A stretch of 64,000 bases of DNA from Saururus chinensis (GCA_035235625.1 CP141143.1:27662592-27726591), one strand, 5' to 3'. Positions 12,601 to 24,415 are shown, numbered from the stretch's first letter. Numbers and translations are program-made. The notes: generated by a model not told the origin, from the sequence alone.

Positions 12601-12943
12601 GAGCACTAATTAAACTTGGAAAAATTATGAAAATTTATACAAAGGCTTGTGTTGATGTCTGGGTTAATTTAGTCCGAAAACCCAAATTTCGACGGTGGGG
12701 CCCACAGGGGGTCCCGCCAAACCCTAATTTTTGGAAAATTAGTGGAAAATCAGAAAAATCCCAAAAATTCAGATTTGACCTAAAAACACTTAAAATCAAT
12801 AATTGTAAAGTTGGTTTTGATTAAAACCATAAGAAACACTATTTATTTTTGAAACCACTGAATTAATAAAAAAATGAGTTAACTAAGCAATAACCGACGA
12901 TTAAAATGAAATGAAAACCGGTTTAGAAATGAGAGTCCTTACA
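9693..12943 (-). mobile_element. Solo LTR 1 (3251 bp), TSD CCTAT
   Basis: In plus sense it begins TGTCACGCCCCGAC and ends GAGAGTCCTTACA. A perfect 5-bp duplication CCTAT lies at 9688-9692 and 12944-12948. Read on the minus strand it has the usual plant Ty3/gypsy layout: TGTAAGGACTCTC start, a TATA box (ACTATAAATAGAATG, near 12520) about 420 bp in, and GGGGCGTGACA at the end. The solo LTR at 44816-47893 is the same family (shared TTAGGGTTTGGCGGGACCCC segment and 56-bp repeats). No internal domain is present between the duplications. Confidence 0.92.
10343..10580. repeat. 56-57 bp tandem repeat inside solo LTR 1
   Basis: Unit starts (CATCATATCAACC) at 10343, 10400, 10456, 10512 and a partial one at 10568. 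Each unit holds GATGTATCTCCAACA and ATATCAAATCATGC. The complementary array with the same period is at 47015-47240 in solo LTR 3. Confidence 0.85.
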
Positions 12944-12948
12944 CCTAT

Positions 12949-13869
12949 GCCTTGTAGAGGTGAAGCTAATTTTTTTGGAAGGATAAACATTAGAATGAAT
13001 TTTTTTGAAAGGAAAACTGCCCGTTATGAGTGAAAACTCAAGATTGATTTGTTTGTTTGGAGTTATTGTTGGGCGTCTCGATAGAGCTCCGTAGATTAGA
13101 AGAGAGCACAATTATAATCCATTATGGAATCAAATGCACAATACTAGCCCCTAACAAAGGGCAGGAAGGGCGGTTGCCCCCTAGTGAATGACATGAATAT
13201 TTAAAAAGGCAATGCTTACTAGGGTAGAGAGTATAATAGGAAGACTCTCTACTTTCTTGATCCTGGTTCCCTATGAGCACGGGTGTCTCTTCTCTCCACA
13301 AGCATGAGGTGTTTTGCGATGATCCTTGGAGGAGTAAGAGGAGGCTATTGTGTATCCACAATATAGTACATAGTATGGAGTAGGTGTCTGGGACACTTCT
13401 AGCAAGCCATGAGAGCTTACAAACCCTAGGAGCATCTTTGATATGTAGAAAAAAGCTCTAGGGGAGGTTTTGGGTGAGAAAGATACCTTATTCTATGAAA
13501 AGTATTATTTATGATATGTTCTTTGAAACTACCCATGTTACATTATGCCTGATAGTATAAATTCTCCTACTCATTATTTTGAAATACTCACCACCCCCCA
13601 AACCTTGCAAGACCTAGTAAAGCTTAGTGTGCAGGTAGAAGGGCCTACTTGGGAATTTTTTAGATGATTTAAAGGATTTTCTACCATTCTTAAATCTAAG
13701 AACTTTATTATTTTTCTTCTTGTGTGTTTGTATATAAATGATATATTTTTGGGAAATTACTATTTTATCTCATGCTAATGGTAAATAGCTCCAGTCGCGG
13801 GCTCGAGCTAACTCCGATGCTTTTATATTAAAACTTTCATATATGTTTAGAAAATTCTGGGTCGCAACA
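12949..13869 (+). mobile_element. 3' part of the LTR split by solo LTR 1
   Basis: It continues the LTR interrupted at 9692. It holds a 'tactcaccacccccc' segment, as in other LTRs here, and ends GGGTCGCAACA at 13869. It is followed, after a 2-base spacer, by a primer-binding-site-like sequence. Confidence 0.55.
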
Positions 13870-13871
13870 AT

Positions 13872-13880
13872 TGGTATGAG
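13872..13880 (+). promoter_or_regulatory. Primer binding site-like sequence (tRNA-iMet type)
   Basis: TGGTATGAG differs by one base from TGGTATCAG, the complement of the 3' end of plant initiator tRNA-Met. It sits two bases after an LTR-like ...AACA end. Confidence 0.5.
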
Positions 13881-14461
13881 GTGAGAAATAATGTTATGAT
13901 GAGACCTATTTTCATTTGAGTCAGGGGGTGTAACACACAAGATAATAAGTATAGTTCTGCTGGGTGGCATGTCATGTAAGGTCGTGAAATTGCTGAGGCA
14001 AAAACCATTTCCCGTGATATGGGACATATGGTGTTAGTGGATAGCTCCAAGGTTTCTTGCTCTTGTGCAGCATAAAGTTGCTTTTCAACGTCACAAAATA
14101 CTCATGGTATGGGATGTGAGTACTAGTGGCCACTTAGAAGCACCGTTATGCATACACTTCAAGATATGTCAATGCAGATGGTTATGTAGCATGTCTTGAA
14201 GGGTTATGGAACTTCCGCATAGATACTATCAAATACCCGTGGTATGGGACATGCGGTGTTAGTGGATAGCTCTAAGGTTAGTTACGCTTGTGTAGCGTAA
14301 AGTTGTTTATATCCTAAAGGATGAACTTGAAAAGGAATGAGAGAAGTCTAATACTCTTAATAGATAACTTATGTCCTCTAAAGAAAACTTAGATGGTTTC
14401 AAGAGTAGAAGAAAATTATTAGGGACCTAGTTGAAACAATCAATTGCTAGCAGTTTTAATT
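13881..14461 (+). other. Internal region of an LTR retrotransposon, no coding sequence seen
   Basis: It contains a near-duplicate of about 200 bp: 'gatatgggacatatggtgttagtggatagctc' near 14015 and 'gtatgggacatgcggtgttagtggatagctc' near 14240. There are no gag or pol motifs. Confidence 0.45.
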
Positions 14462-15890
14462 TGTAACAACCTAGAATTTTTGAGAGTTTTGAAAAATATT
14501 ACTTTCGGGCTCATATCGAATGTTAGGGCCCAATAGCCGCTTTTCTTAAATTAGAACCATTTTGAGCTCGATTTGTTCAAAGGCTTAAGGTTTTTCGTAG
14601 GGCTTTGAAAGAGGAAATTGAGCCCAAGAATGGGTAAATCAAATACCAGGATCGTATGCTACAGAATCAAGAAGCTTGTCATGAGCGGGGCCCACTTTAA
14701 ATTTGCGAGATAAGGTACGAGCACAATGGTATTAAGAACACATCAATCTGAGTTTAGTGTAGGGAGTTACACTCGTTTGAAATTTAAAATTTCGATTTCA
14801 TATAAGGACGAAAGAAAATAAAAAATAACTAAATAAATCATATTGCGTCAAAGCACTAATGCTAGAAAGCTAGCTTCAGTAGCACTAATGCAAGCCTCTT
14901 ATGGCTAGTAGGTGAGGCTTGCACACGCTACCCTCTCTAATTGCAATAAGGGAGGGGAGCTCATTTTCTTCATGCTTTACACTCCTCTCTCTTGAATTTT
15001 ACCGATCTTCAAAGTTTTTGTTCCCCATTTTAGAGCCGTTTTTAACCCAAATTTGGACGTTCATAGAGCGAACATAGCTAATTTAATGGCTCTCTACAAT
15101 CGTGGAAAGGTCCATTTTTAAAGTTAGTCACTCTATAGAGGGAAATAGCCCAGGGTAAGAGGAGGCTCCATCCATCACTTCTGGGGCAAAAAGAGAAAAT
15201 GTTCCAGCACAAAGGGAGACCTCATCTGCCACTTTTAGGTAGGAAGGATAAATCATCCCAGTGCATGGGCACCAGAAGGATATTCTGTTCTAGCGCAAGG
15301 GGAGGTTTCACCTTCCACTCTTGAGCCCAGGAATAAGAGAAGGCTCTACTTGCTATCTTCTTTTCGGAAAAAAAGTTCAAGAGCGAGGGTAGGTAGTTTT
15401 AACTTCTAATTCTATGCTATAAATAGGCTGTACAGTTTCATAATTCTTTCATCTTTTAAATAAAAGATTATTTCAAAAAAGGGTATCATTAGGTGGTATT
15501 ATATTTTACATTATAGCTTGTTAGTAGAATTAAAGTTTATCTACTGAGTTTAAATATACTCACCCAACTTCAAATGACGTGGGTACGAATGCAGAGAAGA
15601 ATTTTAATTAATGAAGATACCTTGTAGATATTCAAGGATTGCTACTTTTGGAATTTTTATTAAGTCCTTTGCTATGTTTTAATTATGTACATAGTTCCGA
15701 CTTTTGTCGAGGTATGTTAAGCCTTGTTATGTAACTTTTGAAATTTTGTACTTACAAAAATTTATCGAAAAGTTACTTATCTATACACAATTGAAATTGG
15801 TCATTTCTTTTATTATGAATTGATGGGATTTTGACTTTTAAGTTTATCTAAAAGTCGATTCATCACTTAATTATCTTGTTTAGGGTTCCA
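14462..15890 (+). mobile_element. Gypsy-type LTR remnant with minisatellite (TGTAACAACC family)
   Basis: It starts TGTAACAACCTAG. It carries GGGGCCCACTTTAAA, a 'gtattaagaacacatc' segment, the purine-rich minisatellite at about 15140-15400, TATAAATAGG near 15418, then ATATACTCACCC and a GATTTTGACTTTTAAG block near 15830. The same order is found inverted at 20166-18659 and, less completely, from 41998. The right end is not clear. Confidence 0.6.
15140..15400 (+). repeat. Purine-rich minisatellite (about 55-60 bp units) in LTR
   Basis: Degenerate units of the type AAGGGGAGGTTTCACCTTCC plus an ACTCTTGAGCCCAGGAA-like half. Related arrays are at 42830-43015 (same strand), 19500-19850 and 60430-60970 (opposite strand). 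Confidence 0.6.
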
Positions 15891-16740
15891 AAATAGAGTC
15901 TTTTCCAACTTGAGTTGTTTAAACCCTGATTGACTTAAGGTTCTATGAAAGGACTAGAATTTAAAGAATTTGATGGGAGGAATATTGTTATTTGAGAGAA
16001 GAAAAATGGATATATATTATCTGAAATTTTCCATGAATCATCATAGAGTTTTTAGAGAAATTTATGGGTGATAAAATTTGAGAAGAGTGATACATAACTA
16101 CTTTCTCACACACAAGAGCTTGAGGAGGAGTACCATATCCTTAGTCAAGGAGGTTTTAAGATTATTCAAGGTGAATCAATGATAAAAAATGAGTTTTGAT
16201 TGAAGAGCTAGGAGAAGACAAAGACGAAACACACGGAAAAAAGCTTAAAGATGAGTTTTGATTGAAGAGCTAGGAGAAGACAAAGACGAAACACACGGAA
16301 AAAAGCTTAAAGGTTCAAGGGAAACTTGAAGGTCAACAAGGAAGGATGAGGTCTGAATAAAGAAAGGAATTTCATTTGTGTCGGTGTCTCTAGAGGTTGA
16401 TGGCTATTCTTAGAGCCTTGTAAAAAGGTATTGTTTGTTAGTATTATATTGATTTAGCCTAGAGAAAGGTTATTGTGGTTTTTTACCCTAATTTGGGTTT
16501 TCTACATTAAAAATCAATGTGTGATTGTGTGCATGCTTGTGGTGATTGATTGATAGATTCATTCTATGGTTTGATTAGGATTTTATAATAGTTTCCATTA
16601 TACAAATTCTTGCACATTAAAAGAGATTCTCTTATTTCTTAATTGACTGAAAGTCCTAGTGGTAGGAGTAATGTGGTGATCTGAATTTGAGGTTTTATCG
16701 GAAACTAAACTCTCACTCCCCACTCTAGCAGGGACTAAGA
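15891..16740. other. Unassigned retrotransposon-like DNA
   Basis: Apart from the 62-bp duplication I see AT-rich sequence with no domain. It lies between LTR remains, so a retroelement interior is likely but not shown. Confidence 0.35.
16189..16312. repeat. Perfect 62-bp tandem duplication
   Basis: Units 16189-16250 and 16251-16312 are identical; each starts ATGAGTTTTGATTG and ends AAGCTTAAAG. No mismatch is seen, so the duplication is recent. Confidence 0.95.
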
Positions 16741-16799
16741 ACCCTAAGCGGCCAACCTCTCACGGATATGGGAGAGGTAGGCATCCTCCCCGACCTCCG

Positions 16800-17480
16800 C
16801 AGGTTTCTTTGCAACTACCTTCCTCCATGACTAAGGGCTATAGAAGGACCAGTTCATGACATCAAATTGGAGTGGATCAGATGCGGATGGAGACTTGAAA
16901 GTCCCCAAAGCAGAGTAGTTGGCAAGTGCAGGTAGGGAGGTAGACAAAGTGGCAGTTACATAAGCAAGCTTGGTGGTGGAAACATTTGCAGTGGCGGAAG
17001 TGTGCCTAATGGAAGATGGAGTGGCAGCAGATGGGTCAGTGGTGGTCGGCCCAGCAGCAGGTGAAAGGGTCCCAGTGGGACTATGGCACTGTGACCTGCT
17101 CAACATGTAGAGGAGCAGCTAGGCGCGGGCCCTTACTCCTTGTGGGTCATGCTCGTGACATGGTGGTGGGAGTGACTTGAGAGTTCAGAAATGGTTGGGA
17201 GGAGGAAGCTCCACCCTTCCCCCTCTTTGCAGGTGAACACCTCAGAGTACTTGCCTTCCTCTTCTCAACTGGCTGAGGGGCCCTCCTATGAGCCAGTGGT
17301 TGGGAGTAGGCATTAGACTTTGGGGTGGTGTGAGTGGAAGGCGAGGTCCCTACACCCCTTGAACTAGGCCCCTCTCGTAGGTCAGGGGAGTAATATGAGG
17401 TGAGAGGAGAAGAGTCTCAGAGTGATGGAGTCATGGAAGAAGCACCCCTCCTGGCTCTAGGCATTTGCAAGCAAAGAAAA
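16800..17480 (-). pseudogene. Decayed coding-like tract, Ser/Pro/Thr-rich, unrecognised
   Basis: On the minus strand a frame begins MPRARRGASSMTPSL near 17464 and soon meets a stop. Low-complexity Ser/Pro/Thr/Arg-rich sequence follows, including an 'AAPQPVEKRKAST'-like piece. Base composition is higher in GC than the surroundings. It resembles the low-complexity start of plant retrotransposon ORFs, but no named domain can be supported. Confidence 0.3.
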
Positions 17481-18468
17481 ATCTTAAAGGTTAAATTATC
17501 AACATGTGGATCGACGCATTGGTGCACTCATCAAAGAGGTAAAATGTAATTATCAGTGAAGCACTTAGCTGGTATGCTATGTGGTCGATTGTTGGTAATC
17601 CATTAACACATCAATGTATGAGTCAATATTGGGAGGAACCTACTTTCAGTAAATCATCAATGCATCGGTGTACACATTAGTGATGTGTGAGGCCTACTAT
17701 CAACAAATTATAGACGTGTAAGTTAGTGTGTCAGTGTTAAATAGGGAGTTCTACAGTCTAGAGGTCACCAAACTGTAGGTGGGCATGCCGATGTAGTCCA
17801 TCACTTTTCATCAGTAAGCCACCGATGTGCTGGTAAATCTAACAATGAATCAAGTTCTGAGATTGTGGTGGGACGCTGGTGACAGATCACTGGCACACTA
17901 CTTGAACTAACTATGTGCATATATCTAGACAACTCGGTCAACTCTTCGCCAATCGATATGAAACTAACACATCGGTGATGGTGTCAGCTAATTCCAAATA
18001 GTTGGAAATTAGAAAAGAAGGATTACGACTTACATTGTGGGGCTCAGGAAAAGCTTGAGGAGAATGTCCAGTTGGATTTGAAGGTGGAGGAGAGTCTCTC
18101 ACCATCGACAGCATGCATGAAAAAGAAATTGCCGTTAGGAAGACTCCTCGAGGCTTGGGAAAGGAGCAAAAGATCAAATGATCGTTGGACGATAGTCTGG
18201 ATTGGTCACCAACTGCGGAGGAGATGACTAGAGGGAGACTTAAGTGCCGGAGGTAGAGGGAAATTCGAAGTCGCCTTGGCAGCAATCGGGAAACACATCT
18301 TAGTGTTTTGGTGAATAACAGTTGGGCTACCTACACTATCTATTTATTTAGAAACCTGATCACCAACATGTCAGGTGGAACCGCTGACAAGGGAGTTTTA
18401 AATTCATGGAGAAATTATGATTTTTTAAAAAATAACTGGTATTTGAATTTAGAGGGTAAAATTCTTTT
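17481..18468. other. Retroelement interior with GACATG/ATCGATG-rich repeat
   Basis: Between 17520 and 17930 short phrases such as 'catcaatgcatcggtg' and 'accgatgtgctggta' recur. Similar phrases are at 20470-20700, 41830-42000, 43900-44010 and 59030-59220. No coding potential. Confidence 0.4.
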
Positions 18469-18481
18469 AAAGGGGGAGGAA
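18469..18481 (+). promoter_or_regulatory. Polypurine tract before a 3' LTR
   Basis: AAAGGGGGAGGAA immediately precedes TGTGATACCC. The upstream AAAATTCTTTTAAAGG is the common plant gypsy context for the tract that primes plus-strand synthesis. Confidence 0.65.
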
Positions 18482-18658
18482 TGTGATACCCTATATTTCC
18501 ACATAAATTATGACTTTTATTTTAATAATTTTTATTTTTCATTGGTAAGCCACTGACATGTTGGTGCGTGTCACTAAAATTAGGAATAATTGTCGGTAGG
18601 GATCCGACATGTCAATGAGCATGTTGGTGAAGCCATAGGATGCAGTTATAATGGGGAA
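18482..18658 (+). mobile_element. Start of a 3' LTR (TGTGATACCC type)
   Basis: The LTR start follows directly on the polypurine tract. Homology with other LTRs in the window stops being readable after about 170 bp, where the inverted LTR remnant begins. Confidence 0.5.
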
Positions 18659-20166
18659 TGTGGGTGATTACACAGTTATGACTCGACTTTTATATTAACT
18701 TAAAAAGTCAGAATCCCCTAGAATTTGAAATCAAGGAGGGCCTGGATCAACCATGTATAAATGAGTAACTTTTAAAAATATTAAGTTATAAAAGTACATA
18801 ATTTCAAAAGAAATGACTCTATATGCCACAATATCATGTTCGCATAAATATACAATGTGAACAAAAGGACATTAAGCCAAATCCGGTGCATCGGCCCTTA
18901 GTTTTTCCACATACCATTCCATTACAGCCCCAAACAAGTGTTTACACCTACAATATCTGGGGGTAGGTGAGTATAAAGTTTATACCCAGTAGGTAGCATT
19001 AAATGCTACTAACATGTTGAAGCAAAATTTAAATAAATCAGACTTCAAATTGATGACTTAGAAATTAAAATCAAATCTTTTCCATAGCTTAAAACAAATA
19101 CATTGAATTCCCGTAATGTCGCCGATACTAAAACGACATACACCTATGCTCATGGGGCAACTAGATCAGAAGAAGAGGGGTTTTCCTATGATACCCCAAC
19201 TCCTGAGTAGGCCATAAGCCTCATTAGGCAATATCTAATAGTAATAAACTCTAATAGTTATTGGGTTGCATGCCAAAGAACTACCCTTCAAATGCCGAAT
19301 TTTTGAAATGATCGGAATAATTGAGCGATATTAAAATACTCATTTGAAAAATCTCATTAAGGGGTAGACATTTGTCCAAACCCTAACGGTATTTTAAACC
19401 CATTACTTTAAAAGTGAACCTTAGTGTATAACTTGAAGGCACTTTGAAAACAGAGCCTAGCTCTAGCACGAAATTAGAATTTAGAACCACATACACTCGT
19501 GAAGCCTTCACTCATTGTCGGCTTAAGTGCGACGGGTGGCACCTCCCCTTGTGCTGAGATAGTCTCCTTGTCCGGCTCAAGTGAGATGGGCAGAACCTCC
19601 CCAAGTGTTGGGAACGATCTCCGCTTCTGGCCCGAGAGTGGCAAACAAGGCCTCCTCTTGCTCCTTGTCATTTCGCCTTTTTAAAGAGGCTAACTCAAAA
19701 AATGGATCTCCGCTTCTGGCCCGAGAGTGGCAAACAAGTGTTGGGAACGATCTCCGACAGATGTAGCCTACGACTTGGAGGGCTAGGCACAAGCTAACCT
19801 GCACTATACATGCTGTGGCAGGTGAACCTTCTGCCAACTTTGCTAGCACAGAGTGTTGATGCAGATTTTTTTTTTACAATCGCGATATCTCCTTACCTTA
19901 AACTAGGATTCGCGTGTTCTTCACGCTATTAGGCTCGTATCGACGAACCCTTCGAAACAAGGCCACACAAGGGTATATTTCCTCACGACATGAACGTGGG
20001 TCCCGCCTATGACTCATTTCTCAGGGCTATAGCCTACGATCCAGGTGTCAGATTTTTGCATGCTTAGGCAATCCATCTCTCCAAGCCTTACGAATGATCT
20101 AGGAGGTTATTAGACCCTAAATCTCAAAATGGACCCAAAAATATATTTTAAAAAAAGGTTGTTACA
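18659..20166 (-). mobile_element. Gypsy-type LTR remnant, inverted (TGTAACAACC family)
   Basis: Read on the minus strand it starts TGTAACAACC at 20166. It has CAGGATCGTAGGCTA-like and GGCGGGACCCAC segments, a GTGAAGAACACGCGAATCC segment, the minisatellite at 19850-19500, then TTTATACTCACC near 18980 and GATTCTGACTTTTTAAG near 18700. The order matches the LTR at 14462. No matching 5-bp flanks were found, so the lower border is uncertain. Confidence 0.6.
19500..19850 (-). repeat. Purine-rich minisatellite in inverted LTR, with a duplicated 33-bp block
   Basis: On the minus strand: GGGGAGGTTCTGCCC, GGGGAGGTGCCACCC and a direct repeat of a 33-bp block beginning TTGTTTGCCACTCTCGGGCC (copies near 19735 and 19650). 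The overlapping open frames on both strands are products of the repeat. Confidence 0.6.
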
Positions 20167-21040
20167 ATGAATCATCTGAAAGAGAGAAATATAGGATTGA
20201 AAGTCAAATTACTAACCTTTAACCTTATGCTGATTTGATTGGTTAATTTTTAGTTTGAATGCATGATTAGTGATGCATTGTAGTGCATATTTGGATTATT
20301 TATAAGATTTTACCATGCTTCAGAATAGTGTTGGTGATTGTGAATCATGTGGATTAAATAACTCTACTCATATTTTAAACTAGAAGTTTTATGGTTTAGA
20401 TGATGTAATTATCATGTTTTATGGAAGGCAATACTTGGAGAAACAATACAGTGTCTATTTATTTTCATCCCAATCATCGACATGACCATCGAAACGTCAG
20501 TGATGGTGTCGGTGGTTGGAGGAAGGGGAATAATACTGACATCAACTTGTAGGTATGCATCAATATTATACTAGGCATCAATAGTTTGACCAATACATCA
20601 GTTGACAATGTCAACATGTTGGACTCACCTAGTCCTTCGACATGTCAATGAGGGTGTCGATAGTCATCAACACCTTTGCCAACATGCCGATGGGTCTCCG
20701 ATGATGCATCATTTTATTATTTTCTAGTATGGTTTATATCATTGTATATCCTATTCATCATATATATAATAACAATAATTTACTTGCATGATGGCTCTAT
20801 AAATACATGATAAAATTATATTATTATATGCATGTGCAAGCATCGTGTGTAAGAGGGTTGTTGGATAATCTGTGTGTTTGTATCAGTTTATTTCGGCCAA
20901 TCTAGGCTTGATGTACATTGTTGAGTTGTTCCTTAATAGCTTAAATTTTTAAGGCAACTTGGTTTCTAACACAAACCAACACTTTCTACTAGAACAAGTT
21001 CATAAAAATATTTGTCTACCACCCCCAATATGTTTGATAG
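20167..21040. other. Repeat-derived DNA
   Basis: It holds the same 'catcgacatgaccatcgaaacgtcagtg' type phrases as 59030-59220, and a TATAAATAC near 20800. It is probably part of an old LTR element, but no ends could be defined. Confidence 0.4.
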
Positions 21041-21049
21041 CTTACAGAG

Positions 21050-21272
21050 GGAAGCCTTTTCTATGCTCCCTAAAAAGCGTGAGCCGAGCGTAAGGAAGGC
21101 CTAGGAGCAGTCAATTTTGAAAATCGATGGTGCACACGGTAGCGCACGTTAGCGCATATATTACTTGCACTATCATGTGCTACAATGTGCGCCATCGATT
21201 TTCAAAATCGATGGCTCCCAGGCGTTCCTTACGCTCGGCTCACGCTCAGCGTGGAGCATAAAAAATGCTTCC
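21050..21272. mobile_element. MULE-type MITE, family 1, copy 3
   Basis: A 223-bp element with ends GGAAGCCTTTTCTATG and CATAAAAAATGCTTCC, flanked by CTTACAGAG (21041-21049) and CTTATGGAG (21273-21281), 7 of 9 matching. The interior is palindromic with GTGAGCCGAGCGTAAGGA, closely matching copy 2 and about the same length. Confidence 0.85.
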
Positions 21273-21512
21273 CTTATGGAGACACCTCACCGGATTCAAT
21301 ATTTCTTTTTTCCTCCCTTATTTGGATGCCCATCTCCGCTCACAAATCTCTCACTCATCTTCGCTTTGCAACAAAATTATCTACTTTCACATCAATATGA
21401 TTTTCTTTCATACCCAGCACATGCAAATCAACCTCTCATTTTCCATAGCATGGCACTTACCGACATCAAGGTCCGTCTACCATTCAAGTATTTCTACTTC
21501 CTTCTTGTTTAA

Positions 21513-22012
21513 GGGCTGTTTGGATGTTGAATTTTTATAAATTGTGCCCTAATTCCAGTCCGAATTATCGGAATCATGTTTGTGTGCAGAAGGTGGGTGG
21601 AATTAAAAATTCTGCCCGAAAGTTGATTCCAAGTCATTTCAAGCCGGAATTGACAAGAATCACCTAGTGAGGTAATTCCATCAATTCTGGCTCCCAGCCC
21701 CGTTTCGGAATTATAGATTCTGTTAATTTTCAATGGCTACCTCTCCTATCAATTTGAGCCTTGAGAAGCGTATCATATAGGTGGGGCCTACTTTAAAAGC
21801 TCAAAATTACCTACCCTTGTAGGATATTGTTTGTTAGTGCTCGAATTTAGGAGCTCAATAGTACCAAGAACATGCACATCTGAGTCCGGGAGAGAATTAT
21901 ATTAGTTTAAAGTTTTAAAAATAGGTTTGACACAACATATGAATTTATTCTAACAATTTCCATTACTAAACGTAATTCTTATTCTGTGATGAATTATTGG
22001 AAAATTTTACTT
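21513..22012. mobile_element. Tourist/PIF-Harbinger-like MITE, copy A (3'-truncated)
   Basis: It starts GGGCTGTTTGGATG after TAA (21510-21512) and is homologous to copy B for about 500 bp (CCCTAATTCC, TGTGCAGAAGGTGG, AATTAAAAATTCT blocks). Homology ends near 22012; the right terminal repeat is missing. Confidence 0.65.
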
Positions 22013-22314
22013 CATTATTTTGAAGACTCCATCCTCACTATGTCGAGGAGGCTACAAATTGTTTAGGGTTCCTATTTCTTAACAGTACCAAAAGAAGAGC
22101 CTCCCCGCTTCTTGCTCCTCGCCCAACTTTGTCTTGAAAGCTTGAGCTTTCCCATCCCAATTCTTCTATGGAGTTGGGCTCAATAATCATATTCTATTAA
22201 CTCAAGTACCTTGAGTTTAAAATGAAAAAGACTAAGCTAAACCAAATTCGAACCATGAAATACTTTTTTTGGCACTAAACAACTAAGGACCTCGTGAGCC
22301 ATGATAGAACCTAA

Positions 22315-22875
22315 GGGGTTGTTTGGCTTCTGAATTTGTTTAAGATTTCAACAATTTTGCCCTAATTCCGTCTAGAATAACTGGAATCGTGTTTGGGTGC
22401 AGAAGGTGGTTAGAATTAAAAATTCTACCCAAATATTTATTCCAAGCCGTTTCTAGCTGAAGACAATCAGAATCACCGCACCTAGCCATGTGATTCCATC
22501 AATTCTGGCTCCCAACCCACCATTTTGGAATAAAAGAATATGTTATTTTTCAATTGTTACCCCCCATATCGATTTGAGCCTAAAAAAATATATCATATAG
22601 GTGGGGACCACTTTAGAAGTTCAAAGCTATCTACCCATCTGGGATCTTGTTTGATAGAGTTCGAATTTAGGGTACAACAATACCAAGAACGTGCATATCC
22701 GAGTTCGGGAGAGAGATTTATATTAATTTAAAATTTTAAAATGAGTTTGATGCGACATCTATGTTTATTGTAAAAAATTCCATTACCAACCTTAATTCTC
22801 ATTCTGTAGTGAATCGTTAGAAATAATTCCTAAAAATTCTAACCATTTCTTAAATATTTAACACCCAACAACCCC
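22315..22875. mobile_element. Tourist/PIF-Harbinger-like MITE, copy B
   Basis: 561 bp, starting GGGGTTGTTTGG and ending CCCAACAACCCC, flanked by TAA on both sides (22312-22314, 22876-22878). The TAA duplication and GGG..TGTTTGG end are typical of PIF/Harbinger MITEs. Confidence 0.75.
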
Positions 22876-23209
22876 TAAATATCCAAATAAGAGAGACCAA
22901 CAAATCCAATGGACAAGTGACAAAGAGGCCAGGTCACATCTCTTATGTTTTTTAGGGATAAGTCATATTCACAAAACAAATCTACCAACAAAAATTTTCA
23001 ATTAGGTTTAGTTGGACTAAAATGAGGTTTTTTAAATTAGGTTTAGTTTGACAAAATATGTAGGCCTCACACAAGGTTCAGTTAGGATCAATTGTTTTAT
23101 CCAAAACTCTTATGCATAAATATAATTTTTTTTAGCTATTTGTCATATGTCAGATTAGCAATGCATTCCTAGGTGACCATTTACATTCGTCAGCTTCTTC
23201 ACTTGAGGT

Positions 23210-23880
23210 CATGGAAAGCCGTAATGGCTGAGACCGATACTAGTACGGGGGTTGGTATCCCCCCACATGAAAAATCGATATGCATCAATCGTACCGTATC
23301 AATATAGCCGATACATATCGATACTTAATTATTATTTTTTTTATTTTTTATTTTCTTCCTAAAAACAAAAACACATTTCAAACCAAACTTCTTTGAAGAT
23401 TTAAAGATGATAATATTTTTTATATAAAAAATATTTTTTAAAAATTTATATGAGATCAATACTGGTGGGTCCATATAATTTACATAATTATTTTTCCTAA
23501 ATATAGTGCTCCACAATTATTTATTTACTTAAACATCTAGTTGTGACTCATATTAAGCATCTTATTTTGTTTTAAAATGAACTAATTTTAAAGCACTTAA
23601 TATGGGAAAGAGGGAATAATATTTTCTATAAGATGGAGGGAGTAATAGTGTATAGTTCCAAAAGGAACTAATTTTAGAATACCCATATATGTTGATACGG
23701 CCTTCAATGGTCTTATTATACTCTAAAAGAAGTATTATAATAATTTATTATTAGCTATAACATTTTTTCATATATATAAAAGGGTTCACGTCCATTTTAG
23801 GGAGTGCCAAGCATATCATTGGCGTGTATCCATATCCATAATCATCAATACTGTTATACATATTGATATGGCCTTCCATG
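23210..23880. mobile_element. hAT-type non-autonomous element, copy 1
   Basis: 671 bp, with ends CATGGAAAGCCG and CGGCCTTCCATG modelled on copy 2 (here ...TATGGCCTTCCATG), and the perfect 8-bp duplication CTTGAGGT (23202-23209, 23881-23888). Subterminal regions carry many GATAC/GTATC motifs. It has no coding capacity. Eight-bp duplications indicate hAT. Confidence 0.88.
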
Positions 23881-24415
23881 CTTGAGGTGCACCAACACAG
23901 AAACGAAGTATTCCAATAGGCTTTAAGTGATTTCATGAATTTAGTTTAAAAAAAGTGACTTAATGAATTTGATTGGTTAGTGGGGGATTTGTTTAAAAAG
24001 TAAATCCAATTCAAAACTTGTATTTTAAAGTTTTCTTTTTCAAGCTCATAAGGGAATCAGATGGGCTCCCTATCTATACATATAGTTTTCACATGAAAAT
24101 ACCTCTCATTAACCCATAAATTTGAGTTCAAAAAATTCACAACCCCTTAGAATTAGATTGGATAGTGATATTCCTATAACCAATTTTTCTACACCATTTC
24201 TCTATACCATAGGCCCTAAACCACTTATGATTAAAAAAAGAAAAATAATTCTCATTTTGTCAGGTAGGACCTACCTTCCCTTCCCTTTTCAATTAAAGAT
24301 GCTGTAAGGCCTATAGTGTAAAGAAATAGGGTATAAGAATATCATTTTCCATTAGCTTCCCCATCTCACAACTGGTCTAGAGCTAAAAAAAAGACTCCAA
24401 TTATAATAAAAAACT

